Shown: positions 33,290 through 43,235, counted from the stretch's first letter. The stretch is 64,000 bases of DNA from Pseudoxanthomonas taiwanensis (GCF_010093135.1 NZ_PDWK01000002.1:1-64000), one strand, 5' to 3'. Numbers and translations: made by a program. Notes: generated by a model not told the origin, from the letters alone.

Positions 33290-35209
33290 ATGACCATGTC
33301 CAGCTCCCAGCAGGCACAGCAAGCGGGCTCCACGGGGCATGCCCAGGGCGGGCACCTGGCCCTGGTGATGGCCGCCATCGGTGTGGTGTTCGGCGACATC
33401 GGCACCAGCCCGCTGTACACCATCAAGGAGGCCTTCTCCGGCCACTACGGCCTGCAGCCCGACCACGCCACGGTGCTGGGCGTGCTGTCGCTGGTGTTCT
33501 GGTCGCTGATCCTGGTGGTCACGGTCAAGTACGTGACCATCATCATGCGCGCCGACAACAACGGCGAGGGCGGCATCATGGCGCTGATGGCGCTGGCCCA
33601 GCGCAGCCTGCGCCCGGGTTCGCGCTCGGCCTACCTGGTCGGCATCCTCGGCATCTTCGGTGCCTCGCTGTTCTTCGGCGATGGCGTGATCACCCCGGCC
33701 ATCTCCGTGCTCGGCGCGATGGAGGGCCTGGAAGTGGCCGCGCCGGGGCTGCACAACTTCATCGTCCCGCTGACAATCGTGGTGCTGGTGGTGCTGTTCG
33801 CCAGCCAGCGCTTCGGCACCGCCAAGGTCGGCAAGGTGTTCGGCCCGGTGACCATGCTCTGGTTCGTGGCCATCGCCGCGATCGGTGCCTGGAACATCAT
33901 CAAGGCGCCGGAGGTGCTCAAGGCCTTCAATCCGTGGTGGGCGGTGCTGTTCTTCGCCGACCACGGCTGGCACGGCGTGTTCATCTTCGGCGTGGTGGTG
34001 CTGGCGGTGACCGGCGGCGAGGCGCTGTACGCGGACATGGGCCACTTCGGCGCCCGGCCGATCCGCCACGCCTGGTACTTCTTCGTGCTGCCGTCACTGA
34101 TGCTCAACTACCTGGGCCAGGGCGCGCTGCTGCTGGAGGACCCGGCCGCGGTGCGCAACCCGTTCTACGTGGGCGTGCCGCAGTGGGGCCTGATTCCGAT
34201 GATCGTGCTGGCCACGGCGGCCACGGTGATCGCCTCGCAGGCGGTGATCACCGGCGGCTTCTCGGTGGCGCGCCAGGCCATGCAGTTGGGCTACATCCCG
34301 CGCATGCGCATCAAGCACACCTCCAGCGAGACCATCGGCCAGATCTACATCCCCGCGATCAACTGGTCGATGATGGTGGTCGTGGTGGGCCTGGTGCTGG
34401 CCTTCCGCAGCTCCTCCAACCTGGCCGTGGCCTACGGCATCTCGGTCTCGGCCACCATGCTGATCGACACCCTGCTGCTGGCGCTGGTGGCGCGCACGCT
34501 GTGGCCGGTGTGGCGGCGCTGGGTGCTGCCGCTGTGCGTGGGCTTCTTCCTGATCGACGTGGCCTTCGTCGTGGCCAACGGCGCCAAGCTGCTGCAGGGC
34601 GCCTGGTTCCCGGTGGTGCTGGGCGTGCTGCTGTTCGTGCTGATGCGCACCTGGCGGCGCGGCCGGGAACTGCTGCGTGAGGAGATCCGCAAGGGCGGCA
34701 TCCGCGTGGACACCTTCCTGCCCGGGCTGATGCTGGCCCCGCCGGTGCGCGTGCCGGGCACGGCGGTGTTCATGACCAGCGACAGGGACGTGGTGCCGCA
34801 GGCGCTGCTGCACAACCTCAAGCACAACAAGGTGCTGCACGAGCGCAACGTGTTCCTGACCGTCGAGACGCGCGACGTGCCCTACGTGCCGCGCTCGCAG
34901 CGGCTGAAGATCGAGCCGATCGGCGACGGGTTCTACCGGGTCACGGTGCGCTACGGCTTCATGGAGACGCCGGACGTGCCGCTGGCGCTGATGGGGGCCT
35001 GCGACGACGAAAGCGGCCTGACCTTCGACCCGATGGAGACCACCTACTTCGTCAGCCGCCAGACCGTGGTCGCCAACCGGCACCGGGGCATGCCGGTCTG
35101 GCGCGACCGGCTGTTCGCGGTCATGCACCGCAATGCCGCGCCGGCGGACCAGTTCTTCCGCATCCCGGGCAACCGGCTGGTCGAGCTGGGCGCGCAGGTG
35201 GAGATCTGA
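33290..35209 (+). CDS. kup: Low-affinity potassium uptake protein Kup
   Basis: A 639-residue K+/H+ symporter of the KUP/HAK/KT family in the inner membrane. It opens with [26 protein letters not shown], the family hallmark. About 12 membrane segments follow to about residue 450, and then a C-terminal cytosolic region of about 180 residues. ATG codons at 33290 and 33296 are both possible. Its place between ruvA and ruvB is an insertion typical of xanthomonads; no functional link with recombination is implied. Confidence 0.95.
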   Translation: MTMSSSQQAQQAGSTGHAQGGHLALVMAAIGVVFGDIGTSPLYTIKEAFSGHYGLQPDHATVLGVLSLVFWSLILVVTVKYVTIIMRADNNGEGGIMALMALAQRSLRPGSRSAYLVGILGIFGASLFFGDGVITPAISVLGAMEGLEVAAPGLHNFIVPLTIVVLVVLFASQRFGTAKVGKVFGPVTMLWFVAIAAIGAWNIIKAPEVLKAFNPWWAVLFFADHGWHGVFIFGVVVLAVTGGEALYADMGHFGARPIRHAWYFFVLPSLMLNYLGQGALLLEDPAAVRNPFYVGVPQWGLIPMIVLATAATVIASQAVITGGFSVARQAMQLGYIPRMRIKHTSSETIGQIYIPAINWSMMVVVVGLVLAFRSSSNLAVAYGISVSATMLIDTLLLALVARTLWPVWRRWVLPLCVGFFLIDVAFVVANGAKLLQGAWFPVVLGVLLFVLMRTWRRGRELLREEIRKGGIRVDTFLPGLMLAPPVRVPGTAVFMTSDRDVVPQALLHNLKHNKVLHERNVFLTVETRDVPYVPRSQRLKIEPIGDGFYRVTVRYGFMETPDVPLALMGACDDESGLTFDPMETTYFVSRQTVVANRHRGMPVWRDRLFAVMHRNAAPADQFFRIPGNRLVELGAQVEI

Positions 35210-35240
35210 ACGGGATTTTCCCGCGCCGCCCGCTTGCCCG

Positions 35241-35246
35241 CATAAT
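35241..35246 (+). promoter_or_regulatory. -10 box directly before ruvB (leaderless-type)
   Basis: CATAAT ends 6 bases before the ATG at 35253, so transcription would start at the start codon. There is no ribosome site before this ATG, which agrees with a leaderless mRNA. Confidence 0.5.
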
Positions 35247-35252
35247 CGCCGC

Positions 35253-36278
35253 ATGAACCAGACACGCATCCTCGGAGCCGCCGTCACCCGCGAGGACGAG
35301 GCCTTGGAGGCCTCGATCCGCCCGCAGCGCCTGGACGAGTACCTCGGCCAGCAGCCGGTGCGCGAGCAGATGCAGATCTACATCGAGGCCGCGCGCGCGC
35401 GCGGCGAGGCGCTGGACCACGTGCTGATCTTCGGCCCGCCGGGCCTAGGCAAGACCACGCTCAGCCACGTGATCGCCAACGAGCTGGGGGCGAACCTGCG
35501 GGTGACCTCCGGTCCCGTGATCGAAAAGGCCGGCGACCTGGCCGCGCTGCTGACCAACCTGCAGCCGCACGACGTGCTGTTCATCGACGAGATCCACCGC
35601 ATGTCGCCGGTGGTGGAGGAGGTCCTCTACCCGGCGATGGAGGATTTCCAGATCGACATCATGATCGGCGAGGGCCCGGCCGCGCGCTCGATCAAGATCG
35701 ACCTGCCGCCCTTCACCCTGATCGGCGCCACCACCCGGGCGGGCCTGCTGACCGCGCCGCTGCGCGACCGCTTCGGCATCGTGCAGCGGCTGGAGTTCTA
35801 CACGCCGGAGGAGCTGACCCGGATCGTGCGCCGCTCGGCGCGGATCCTGGGCATCGACTGCGAGCCGGAGGGCGCGGCCGAGATCGCGCGCCGCTCGCGC
35901 GGTACCCCGCGCATCGCCAACCGCCTGCTGCGACGGGTGCGCGACTATGCCCAGGTCAAGGCCGGCGGGCGCATCGACAGGGACGTGGCGCAGGCGGCCA
36001 TGGCCATGCTCAAGGTGGACCCGCAGGGCTTCGACGAGCTGGACCGGCGCCTGCTGCGCACGGTGATCGAACACTTCGACGGCGGCCCGGTGGGCGTGGA
36101 GTCGCTGGCGGCCTCGCTGTCGGAGGAGCGTGGCACCCTGGAGGACGTGGTCGAGCCGTTCCTGATCCAGCAGGGCTTCCTGGTGCGCACCGCGCGCGGG
36201 CGCATGGCCACCGCCAAGGCCTACCGCCACCTGGGCCTGCCCACGCCCACCCGCGGCGAGATCGGCGAGCTGTTCTGA
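35253..36278 (+). CDS. ruvB: Holliday junction branch migration ATPase RuvB
   Basis: A 341-residue AAA+ motor that drives branch migration on RuvA-bound junctions. Walker A is GPPGLGKTT at about 58-66, Walker B reads [10 protein letters not shown], sensor 1 lies in [11 protein letters not shown], and the C-terminal winged-helix domain includes [22 protein letters not shown]. The ATG at 35253 fits the usual N-terminus. It has its own -10 box, unlike the ruvAB operon of E. coli, which is explained by the kup insertion upstream. It is convergent with pdxA. Confidence 0.96.
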   Translation: MNQTRILGAAVTREDEALEASIRPQRLDEYLGQQPVREQMQIYIEAARARGEALDHVLIFGPPGLGKTTLSHVIANELGANLRVTSGPVIEKAGDLAALLTNLQPHDVLFIDEIHRMSPVVEEVLYPAMEDFQIDIMIGEGPAARSIKIDLPPFTLIGATTRAGLLTAPLRDRFGIVQRLEFYTPEELTRIVRRSARILGIDCEPEGAAEIARRSRGTPRIANRLLRRVRDYAQVKAGGRIDRDVAQAAMAMLKVDPQGFDELDRRLLRTVIEHFDGGPVGVESLAASLSEERGTLEDVVEPFLIQQGFLVRTARGRMATAKAYRHLGLPTPTRGEIGELF

Positions 36279-36289
36279 GCGGCCATGCC

Positions 36290-36314
36290 CCTTCCGCCGG
36301 GCGGCGGGGGGAAG
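36290..36314. terminator. Imperfect hairpin between convergent ruvB and pdxA
   Basis: CCTTCCGCC can pair with GGCGG and the following GGAAGG around a GGGC loop, in the 37-base gap between two convergent genes. It would serve both directions. There is no clear T run. Confidence 0.35.
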
Positions 36315-36315
36315 G

Positions 36316-37293
36316 TCAGCGCTGCAGGCGCTGCGCCGCCATCCGCGCGCAGGTGGCCACCGCCGCCTCCAGGCTGGAGGGATCGGCCAGGCCCTTGCCG
36401 GCCAGGTCCAGGGCGGTGCCGTGGTCCACGGCCACGCGCGGGTAGGGCAGGCCCAGGGTCAGGTTCACCGCGCGCTCGAAGCCGCTGTACTTGAGCACTG
36501 GCAGGCCCTGGTCGTGGTACATGGCCAGCACCGCGTCGAAGCCGCGCAGCCGGGCGGGCAGGAAGGCGGTGTCGGCCGGCAGCGGGCCGGCCAGGCGCAT
36601 GCCCTCGCCGCGCAGCTGCTCCAGCACCGGGCCGATGACCTCGATCTCCTCGCGCCCCAGGTGGCCGTCCTCGCCGGCGTGCGGATTGAGCCCGAGCACG
36701 GCGATCACCGGGTCGGCGATGCCGAAGTCGGTGCGCAGGGCGCGGTGGGTGATCGCCAGCACCCGGCGCAGGAGTCCGGCGTCGATGGCGTCAGGCACCG
36801 CGCGCAGCGGCAGGTGGGTGGTGGCCAGGGCCACCCGCACCACGTCGTTGGCCAGCATCATCACCACCTCGCAGCCGGCGTGGCCGGCCAGCAGCTCGGT
36901 GGTGCCGGTGTAGGGGATGCCGCCCTCGTTGATGGCCGACTTCTGCACCGGGCCGGTGACCATGCCCTGGAAGCGGCCGTGCAGGCAACCGTCGGCCGCG
37001 TCCAGCAGGGCGTCCACCACCGCACGCGCGTTGCGCGGGTCCGGGCGGCCGAAAGCCACCGTGTTGGCGTTGGGGAACATGCGCAGCGGCAGGTCGCCGG
37101 GCGCGCGCGCCGGCTGGTCCTCGTGCAGCAGGTTCAGGGGCAGACCCAGCGCCTCGGCCGCGGCCTGCAGGGTCAGCGGGTCGGCGAAGGCGACCAGGCG
37201 GCAGTCGCTGCGCGGCCGTTGCGCCAGCCGCACACACAGCTCCGGCCCGACGCCGGCCGGCTCGCCCGGTACCAGCGCAAGCCGGGGCAGCAT
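36316..37293 (-). CDS. pdxA: 4-hydroxythreonine-4-phosphate dehydrogenase
   Basis: A 325-residue NAD-dependent enzyme of pyridoxal 5-phosphate synthesis (DXP-dependent route). The N-terminus LALVPGEPAGVGPELC matches the family (usually GDPAGIGPE; here E replaces the first D). The substrate/metal segments VTGPVQKSAINEGG, YTGTTELLA, and the C-terminal LAMYHDQGLPVLKY and VDHGTALDLAGKGLAD are present. It is the third gene of lptD-surA-pdxA, 4 bases after the surA stop. The ksgA-apaGH genes that follow in E. coli are not here. Confidence 0.94.
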   Translation of the reverse strand: MLPRLALVPGEPAGVGPELCVRLAQRPRSDCRLVAFADPLTLQAAAEALGLPLNLLHEDQPARAPGDLPLRMFPNANTVAFGRPDPRNARAVVDALLDAADGCLHGRFQGMVTGPVQKSAINEGGIPYTGTTELLAGHAGCEVVMMLANDVVRVALATTHLPLRAVPDAIDAGLLRRVLAITHRALRTDFGIADPVIAVLGLNPHAGEDGHLGREEIEVIGPVLEQLRGEGMRLAGPLPADTAFLPARLRGFDAVLAMYHDQGLPVLKYSGFERAVNLTLGLPYPRVAVDHGTALDLAGKGLADPSSLEAAVATCARMAAQRLQR

Positions 37294-37297
37294 GGCA

Positions 37298-38653
37298 TCA
37301 GCCGCCGGCCGGCGGGGTCTCGCCGGAGGTGCCGATCGGGTCCACGTCCTCTGCGCGGTCGCCGGCGCGGTAGACCACGTAGGCCTCGCCGCGCAGCTCC
37401 TGCAGGAAGCGCTCGTACTCCTCCTCGAGCTTGCGGCGGCCGATGGTGTCGCGGACCTGGGCGCGGCGGGCCTCGTCGGTCACGTCGCTCTCGCGCCGGG
37501 CCACGCGCTGGATGATGTGCCAGCCGGCCTCGCTGCGGAACGGCTGCGACACCTGGCCGTCCTCCAGCGCGGTGATCTGGCCGCCGAACTCCTCGCCGTA
37601 GGCCTCGGCCGGGAACCAGCCCAGGTCGCCGCCCTGGCCGCGGGTGTTGTTGTCCTCGGAGGCCTCGCGGGCCACCGCCTGGAAGTCCTCGCCGGCCTCG
37701 ATGCGGGCGCGCAGGGCCTCGATCTTGGCGCGCGCGGCGGCGTCGTCCTGGCGGTCGTTGACCCGGGCCAGGATGTGGCGGACGTGGTACTCGGTCAGGG
37801 TCTGGGCCGGGGCCTGGTCGGCGTCGCGCACGTCCACCAGCTGCAGCAGCTGGAAGCCGCTGGGGCCGCGGATCGGGCCGATGATCTGGCCCGGCTGCAT
37901 GTCGCGGATCAGCCGCGCGAACGCGGTCGGGACCTCGTCCAGGCTGCGCCAGCCCAGGTCGCCGCCCTCCAGGGCGTTGGGGCTGTCGGAATAGCGCACG
38001 GCCGCGGCGGCGAAGTCCATCTCGCCGCGGTCGATCACGCTCTTGATGCCGTCGATCTTGCGCTGGCCGGTGGCGATCTGCTCGGCGGTGGCGCCCTCCG
38101 GCAGGGCCACCAGGATGTGGGCCAGGCGGTACTGGCGGCCGCTGGCAGCCTGCTGGGCCAGGGCGGCGTCCACCTCGGCCTCGCTCACGCTGACGCGCTG
38201 GACGAAGCTCTGGCGCAGGCGCTGCACGGTGATCTCGTCGGCCAGGGAGCGGCGGAACTCCTCGAAGGCCATGCCGTCGGCGGCCAGGCGCTCGCGCAGG
38301 CCCTCCACGGTCATGCCGTTCTGCTGAGCGATCGTGGCCACGGCGCGGCTGATCTCCTGGTCGTTGACCCGGATGCCCATGGAACGGGCACGGGCCACCT
38401 GCAGCCGCACCAGCACCAGGCGCTCCAGCACCTGGCGCTCGAGCACCGGGCGCGGCGGCAGCTGGTTCTCGCGGCCGGCGTACTGCGCCAGGATGTTGCG
38501 CACCGCCAGGTCCAGCTCGCTCCTGAGGATCACGTCCTCGTCCACGATCGCGGCGATGCGCTCGACCGGCTGCAACTGCTGCGCCAGGGCGGAGAACGGG
38601 AAGGGCAGCAGCAGCAGGGCCGCCAGGAGGATCGCGGAGATGCGTCGGCTCAT
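37298..38653 (-). CDS. surA: Periplasmic chaperone and peptidyl-prolyl isomerase SurA
   Basis: A 451-residue periplasmic chaperone for outer-membrane proteins, including LptD. The signal peptide (about 1-24, ending SALAQ) is followed by the SurA_N domain (QPVERIAAIVDEDVILRSELD). Two parvulin domains follow, marked by YRLAHILVALPEG and EYHVRHILARVNDR, each with a GGDLGW segment. It starts 4 bases after the lptD stop, so the two are translationally linked, which fits its role as the assembly partner of LptD. Confidence 0.95.
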   Translation of the reverse strand: MSRRISAILLAALLLLPFPFSALAQQLQPVERIAAIVDEDVILRSELDLAVRNILAQYAGRENQLPPRPVLERQVLERLVLVRLQVARARSMGIRVNDQEISRAVATIAQQNGMTVEGLRERLAADGMAFEEFRRSLADEITVQRLRQSFVQRVSVSEAEVDAALAQQAASGRQYRLAHILVALPEGATAEQIATGQRKIDGIKSVIDRGEMDFAAAAVRYSDSPNALEGGDLGWRSLDEVPTAFARLIRDMQPGQIIGPIRGPSGFQLLQLVDVRDADQAPAQTLTEYHVRHILARVNDRQDDAAARAKIEALRARIEAGEDFQAVAREASEDNNTRGQGGDLGWFPAEAYGEEFGGQITALEDGQVSQPFRSEAGWHIIQRVARRESDVTDEARRAQVRDTIGRRKLEEEYERFLQELRGEAYVVYRAGDRAEDVDPIGTSGETPPAGG

Positions 38654-38657
38654 GGAC

Positions 38658-40949
38658 TCAGGGAATGAGGTTCGGATCGTAGTCGTCCGGATCGGGCGTG
38701 GTGTTGCTGGGCGGGACCAGGTACAGGTCGTCGCGGTGGTAGCCGAGAATAGCACGCCGCAGGGTGCGCTCCGTGTCCTGGCCGGCCGAACCCAGGCCCT
38801 TGAGCACGAACTCCACCTGAATGGCGTTGTCCAGGTCGCCCTCGCGGTTGCGTACGTAGCGGCGGGCCAGGGCGCGCACGGCCAGGCAGCAGCTGTCCCA
38901 CTGCACGCCGGCGATGGCCTCCAGCAGCTTGTCGTCCTGGAGGGAGTGGTAGTACCGGCCCACCACGCTCCAGGTCTGGTTGATCGGATAGAGGAAGGAG
39001 GCGTCGGCCTGCTCCAGCAGGCCACGGCGGTAGCGGTAGCTGAGGTTGACCACGCCGTCGTCCGGCCACAGGTAGCGGGCGCGGATGCTGGCCAGGTCCT
39101 CGCGGCGGAACTTGGGGTCCCACTGGTAGGAGGTGCCCAGGGTCCAGCGGTCGTTGACCACGTAGTTGGCGTCGGCCACCCAGGCCGACTTGCCGCGCTC
39201 GACCGGGGTCTCGCCGGCCGCGACCACGCGCGAGTCCTCGAAGTAGCGGATCTGGCCGATGCTGGCCGACAGCTTCTCGCGGCCGTCCGACTGCCGGATC
39301 AGGCGCGTGCTCAGGGCCACGGTGAGCTGGTTGGCGTCGGTCTGGCGGTCGGCGCCGGAGTAGCGGTTGTCGCGGAACAGCTGGCCCCAGCTGAAGGTGA
39401 ACGGGCGGGTGTCGAACAGCGGCAGCCCGTCCTGGTCGCGGTAGGGCGCGTACAGGTAGAACACGCGCGGCTCGAGCGTGTTCAGGTAGGCGTTGCCGCC
39501 CCAGGTGACCTCGCGGTCGAAGTACACGCCGGCGTCCACGCTGCCGATCGGCAGGCTGCGGGTCGGGTTGCGGTCGCCGCCCAGGCTGTCGGCCAGGCCG
39601 GACTCCAGCTGGTAGGCGGTGTAGCGCCAGGCCAGGGTCGGGGTCAGGTACCAGGCCGGCCCGCCCAGGCGTGCGGAGATCGAGGGCTTGAGGTCCAGGC
39701 GGCGGCCGCCGTCGCGCACGCTGTGGTGGAAGTTCACCGCCTCCGCCCACAGGCCCGCGTCCAGCCAGCGGCCCAGCGGCTGCTCCCAGTTGACGTAGGC
39801 GCGCGGCAGGCGGCTGTACGGCAGGTTGGCGTCGGTCAGCGTGTAGTCGGTCAGCTGGAAGTGCTCGGCCATGGCCCCGGCCGTCCAGTACTGGCCGGTG
39901 CCGAACACGCCGGCGGTGCTCTGCAGGTAGGAGGCCGAGACGCCTGCCAGGCGGTTGCTGAAGTCCTCCACGTAGCGGTCGTCGCTGACCCAGCCGACGT
40001 TGGCGCGCGCCTGCCAGTGCGCGTCCAGGTTGTGGTAGCCGTTGAAGGAGAAGCGGCCGCGGTCGCGGTCGCGCAGGTCGTCGTCGGGCATGTAGCTGGC
40101 GTCGAAGGTGCCGCGGCCCTTGCCGTACAGGTAGCGGAATTCGGCGTCCAGCATGAAGCCGCGCTTGGTCATCAGGCGCGGGGTCAGGGTGGCGTCGTAG
40201 TTCGGCGCCAGGTTGAGGTAGACCGGCTGGCGGTAGTCGAAGCCGTTGCGGCCGGACATGCTCACCGACGGGTACAGCAGGCCGGTGCGGCGGCGGTCGT
40301 CCACCGGGAACTTGAACCACGGCACGTACAGCACCGGGAAGCGGCCCAGGCGCAGCACCGCGTTGCGGGCCACGCCGAAGCCCTCGTCGTTGTCCACGTC
40401 GATGCGCTGGGCGCGCAGCTCCCAGGCCTGCTGCGACGGATCGCAGGTGCTGTAGGTGGAGTGGTGCATCTGCCCCAGCGGGCCATGCAGGCGGATCGAT
40501 TCGGCGCCGCCGTTGCCGCGCCGGTCCACCAGCTGGTAGCGGACGTTGGTGATGACGTGGGTGTCCTCGTCCTGGTTGCCCTCGGCGCGGTCGGCGACGA
40601 TGCGGATGCCGGAGTCCTGGTAGCGGACGTTGCCCTCGGCCACGTAGGTGCCGCTTTCCACGTCGAAGCGCAGCGCGTCGGTGCCGAGGAACTGGTCGCC
40701 GCGGACCAGGGCCACGTTGCCCTGGTACTGCGGGGGGGTCTGGGTGCCGGAGAGGCTGTCGCCCTCGATCTCGGTCGGTTGCTGGTCGCGCGCGACCGCG
40801 CCGGCCGCCGCCGGGGGCGCGTCATCGAACGGGGGGACGATGTCGCCGGCCGGGCACAGGGCCCAGCTCAGCGGCTTGTCCTCGGCCGCGGCCGGCAGGC
40901 ACACGGCGATGGCGAGCGGGAGCGGCAGCAGGCGCAGGGGGAATCGCAC
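38658..40949 (-). CDS. lptD: LPS-assembly outer-membrane protein LptD
   Basis: A 763-residue protein that inserts lipopolysaccharide into the outer leaflet. A signal peptide (about 1-22) leads to an OstA-type beta-jellyroll (about 55-190) and then the OstA_C barrel domain. The four conserved cysteines are in place for the rearranging disulfides: C32, C169 and the adjacent pair C687-C688. The start codon is GTG (40949), with no other candidate before the signal peptide. It heads lptD-surA-pdxA. Confidence 0.95.
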   Translation of the reverse strand: MRFPLRLLPLPLAIAVCLPAAAEDKPLSWALCPAGDIVPPFDDAPPAAAGAVARDQQPTEIEGDSLSGTQTPPQYQGNVALVRGDQFLGTDALRFDVESGTYVAEGNVRYQDSGIRIVADRAEGNQDEDTHVITNVRYQLVDRRGNGGAESIRLHGPLGQMHHSTYSTCDPSQQAWELRAQRIDVDNDEGFGVARNAVLRLGRFPVLYVPWFKFPVDDRRRTGLLYPSVSMSGRNGFDYRQPVYLNLAPNYDATLTPRLMTKRGFMLDAEFRYLYGKGRGTFDASYMPDDDLRDRDRGRFSFNGYHNLDAHWQARANVGWVSDDRYVEDFSNRLAGVSASYLQSTAGVFGTGQYWTAGAMAEHFQLTDYTLTDANLPYSRLPRAYVNWEQPLGRWLDAGLWAEAVNFHHSVRDGGRRLDLKPSISARLGGPAWYLTPTLAWRYTAYQLESGLADSLGGDRNPTRSLPIGSVDAGVYFDREVTWGGNAYLNTLEPRVFYLYAPYRDQDGLPLFDTRPFTFSWGQLFRDNRYSGADRQTDANQLTVALSTRLIRQSDGREKLSASIGQIRYFEDSRVVAAGETPVERGKSAWVADANYVVNDRWTLGTSYQWDPKFRREDLASIRARYLWPDDGVVNLSYRYRRGLLEQADASFLYPINQTWSVVGRYYHSLQDDKLLEAIAGVQWDSCCLAVRALARRYVRNREGDLDNAIQVEFVLKGLGSAGQDTERTLRRAILGYHRDDLYLVPPSNTTPDPDDYDPNLIP

Positions 40950-41016
40950 GGGCTCGGGTATCCGGGGAAAAAACGGCCGTAGCTTGCAGGAAGGGGGTGC
41001 ATGGGGGCAATGAAAG

Positions 41017-41037
41017 GCGGCCGCCTGGGGCGGCCGC
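41017..41037 (-). terminator. Terminator after HDAC-like gene
   Basis: A 9-bp perfect stem (GCGGCCGCC / GGCGGCCGC) with a 3-base loop, followed on the minus strand by CTTTCATT. It is 20 bases after the amidohydrolase stop and separates it from lptD. Confidence 0.6.
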
Positions 41038-41057
41038 GATTCATGCGCCGGCGGACT

Positions 41058-41969
41058 TCAGCCCAGTGCCCTGAGGTGGGCGACCACCGACTCGGCCAGC
41101 GCCTCCGGCTGGTAGCCGCCTTCCAGCATGGACCCCACGCGCCCGCCGGCGTGGCGCCGGGCGATGGTACGCAGCTCGGCGGTGAGCCAGGCGAAGTCGT
41201 CGGCGTCCAGCATCAGGTCGGCCAGGGGGTCGGCCATGTGCGCGTCGAAGCCGGCCGAGACCAGCAGCAGCTGCGGGGCGAACGCGTCCAGCGCCGGCAG
41301 CAGCTCGTCGGCCCAGGCGTTGCGGAACTGGAAGCTGCCGGCCCCCGGCGGCAGCAGCACGTTGTACAGGTTGCCGGCGCCGCGCTCGTGGCCGCGGCCG
41401 GTGAGCGGGTACAGATCGGACTGGTGGCTGCTCAGGTAGGCCACCTTCGGCTCGTCGCGGAAGATGGCCTGGGTGCCGTTGCCATGGTGCACGTCGAAGT
41501 CGACGATGGCGATGCGCTCCAGCCCGTGCTGGTCGCGGGCGTGGGCCGCGGCCACGGCGATGTTGTTGAGCAGGCAGAAGCCCATCGCGGTGTCGGCCGA
41601 GGCGTGGTGCCCGGGCGGGCGCACCGCGCAGAAGGCCACGGCGTCCTCGCCGGCCATCAGCGCGTCCACCGCCGCCACCCCGGCCCCGGCCGCGTGCAGC
41701 GCCGCCTGCGCCGAGCCGGGCGAGAGCCGGGTGTCGTCGTCCAGGGACACCACCGTGCCCGCTTCCACCGCCGCCAGCACCTGGTCGATCAGCGCGGCCT
41801 CGTGGACCCGGCGCAGGTCGCCGCGGCGTGCCGGCGGTGCCTCGCGCCAGGCCAGCTCCAGGCCGGAGTGGTGCAGGGCCTGCAGCACCGCCTGCAGCCG
41901 CTCGGGGCGCTCGGGGTGGTCGGGGCCGGGATCGTGGGCCAGGCAGGCCGGGTGGGTGAAGACGAGCAT
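41058..41969 (-). CDS. HDAC-superfamily amidohydrolase (acetylpolyamine/acetoin-type)
   Basis: A 303-residue zinc hydrolase of the arginase/deacetylase fold. Catalytic features visible are the PPGHHA histidine pair, GFCLLNNIAVAA, and the zinc-binding IVDFDVHHGNGTQ and SAGFDAH aspartates with the final EGGY. Bacterial members deacetylate polyamines or other small N-acetyl compounds; the substrate here is unknown. It is the third gene of the operon starting at 43200, 55 bases after the adenosyltransferase. Confidence 0.9.
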   Translation of the reverse strand: MLVFTHPACLAHDPGPDHPERPERLQAVLQALHHSGLELAWREAPPARRGDLRRVHEAALIDQVLAAVEAGTVVSLDDDTRLSPGSAQAALHAAGAGVAAVDALMAGEDAVAFCAVRPPGHHASADTAMGFCLLNNIAVAAAHARDQHGLERIAIVDFDVHHGNGTQAIFRDEPKVAYLSSHQSDLYPLTGRGHERGAGNLYNVLLPPGAGSFQFRNAWADELLPALDAFAPQLLLVSAGFDAHMADPLADLMLDADDFAWLTAELRTIARRHAGGRVGSMLEGGYQPEALAESVVAHLRALG

Positions 41970-42024
41970 CCGGCCAAGCTACCGCGGGCCGGACGCCGGC
42001 GCCACCGGGGCGACGCGGAGGGGG

Positions 42025-42588
42025 TCAGTCCGGGGCGTGCCGGCGCTCGCGGCGCCACAGCACCTCGCCCTGGCCGTCGGCCCGGGCCAGCACCCGCGCC
42101 AGCACGAACAGCAGGTCGGACAGGCGGTTGAGGTAGCGCAGCGCCTGCGGCCGCACCGCCTCGGCCCGCGACAGGGCCACCGCCTCGCGCTCGGCGCGGC
42201 GGACGATGGTGCGGGCCAGGTGGCAGCGTGCGGCGGCCTCGCCGCCGGCCGGCAGGATGAAGTCCTTCAGCGGCGGCAGGCCGGCGTTGTAGCGGTCCAG
42301 GTGCCGCTCCAGCGCCTCCACGTCGGCGTCGGTGATGGCGGTGTGGCCGGGGATGCACAGCTCCCCGCCCAGGTCGAACAGCTGGTGCTGGATGGCGGTC
42401 AGCAGGTCGCGCACGTCCTCCGGCACGCCCGGCGCGGCCAGCACCACGCCGATGGCCGAGTTGGCCTCGTCCACCGTGCCGTAGGCGGCCACGCGCGGGG
42501 CGTCCTTGCCGGTGCGGGTGCCGTCGCCCAGCCCGGTGCTGCCGTCGTCACCGGTGCGGGTGTAGATCTTGGACAGGCGGTGGCCCAT
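42025..42588 (-). CDS. Cob(I)alamin adenosyltransferase (PduO type)
   Basis: A 187-residue ATP:corrinoid adenosyltransferase that makes adenosylcobalamin. The N-terminal IYTRTGDDGSTGLGDGTR is the ATP-binding motif of the PduO/MMAB type. RARIVRRAERE-like (here ARTIVRRAEREAVAL) and YLNRLSDLLFVLAR follow in the helical core. The protein is trimeric in the family. It follows the unknown membrane protein by 21 bases and probably shares its transcript. Confidence 0.93.
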   Translation of the reverse strand: MGHRLSKIYTRTGDDGSTGLGDGTRTGKDAPRVAAYGTVDEANSAIGVVLAAPGVPEDVRDLLTAIQHQLFDLGGELCIPGHTAITDADVEALERHLDRYNAGLPPLKDFILPAGGEAAARCHLARTIVRRAEREAVALSRAEAVRPQALRYLNRLSDLLFVLARVLARADGQGEVLWRRERRHAPD

Positions 42589-42609
42589 GCCAGGCGACCG
42601 GCGGGAGGC

Positions 42610-43200
42610 TCAGTGCTGCGCGGCGCGGGCGGCGCGCAGCAGTGGGGCCACGCGCTCGGCGGCCACCTGCAGCACCGCGGCGATGGCGGTGTAGCCCGCG
42701 GCGGTGCCCATGTAGCCCGGCAGCCAGTCGAGGAAGTTCTGCCACCAGCCGGCCAGGGTCGGCTCGGCGACCACGCCGCTGTACCAGTAGAAGGTGCCCT
42801 GGGCCACGAGCTGGCAGGCGGTCACGGCGACCAGGAAGGCGGCCAGCAGGCGGCCGGCCGCGGCCAGGTCGGCGCCCCGGTAGTGGCGGCGCAGCCAGGA
42901 GCCGCCCATCCACAGCAGACCGTAGGCCGGGATCAGGCCCCAGTAGGCGGCCGAGACGCAGTAGTGGTCCCAGAAGGCCATGCTGTGGCTGGAGATCACC
43001 ACCCAGTCGATGCCCATGGCCAGCGCCATCAGCAGCGGGAACACCGCGCGGCCCCAGCCGCGCAGCAGGAAGCCGCCGACGAAGAACACCGCCCAGGTGG
43101 CGTCCGGCGGCGAGAAATGGTCGAACACGTGCGCACGCGAGGCGGCCATCAGCAGGGCCAGGACGGACAGAAGGAAGAAGCGGGACGTGTTGGCGGTCAT
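42610..43200 (-). CDS. Six-TM integral membrane protein of unknown function
   Basis: A 196-residue inner-membrane protein with about 5-6 hydrophobic segments. It opens with FFLLSVLALLMAASR and FDHFSPPDATWAVFFVGGFL. Later segments are LLMALAMGIDWVVIS, YWGLIPAYGLLWM, LLAAFLVAVTACQLVA and YMGTAAGYTAIAAVL. I do not recognise the family. The compact six-helix, low-charge layout and its place directly before a cobalamin adenosyltransferase allow a guess at a cobalamin- or cobalt-related transport role, but nothing in the sequence proves it. It has its own -10 box (43230-43235). Confidence 0.85.
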   Translation of the reverse strand: MTANTSRFFLLSVLALLMAASRAHVFDHFSPPDATWAVFFVGGFLLRGWGRAVFPLLMALAMGIDWVVISSHSMAFWDHYCVSAAYWGLIPAYGLLWMGGSWLRRHYRGADLAAAGRLLAAFLVAVTACQLVAQGTFYWYSGVVAEPTLAGWWQNFLDWLPGYMGTAAGYTAIAAVLQVAAERVAPLLRAARAAQH

Positions 43201-43229
43201 GGCACACGGTGGGTGAAGACTCGACCGGC

Positions 43230-43235
43230 ATTCTA
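43230..43235 (-). promoter_or_regulatory. -10 box of membrane protein/adenosyltransferase operon
   Basis: The minus strand reads TAGAAT, about 30 bases before the ATG at 43200, in the 97-base divergent region with ubiH. Confidence 0.5.

Noticed and set aside
33290-35209. Kup as a newly transferred insertion between ruvA and ruvB.
   Set aside because: Its base composition and style match its neighbours, and the arrangement is, as far as I know, usual in xanthomonads.
36316-37293. pdxA with altered N-terminal motif (GEPAGVGPE instead of GDPAGIGPE) as a sign of a different enzyme.
   Set aside because: All other substrate and metal segments are conserved and the operon context is the standard lptD-surA-pdxA; a D-to-E change is mild.
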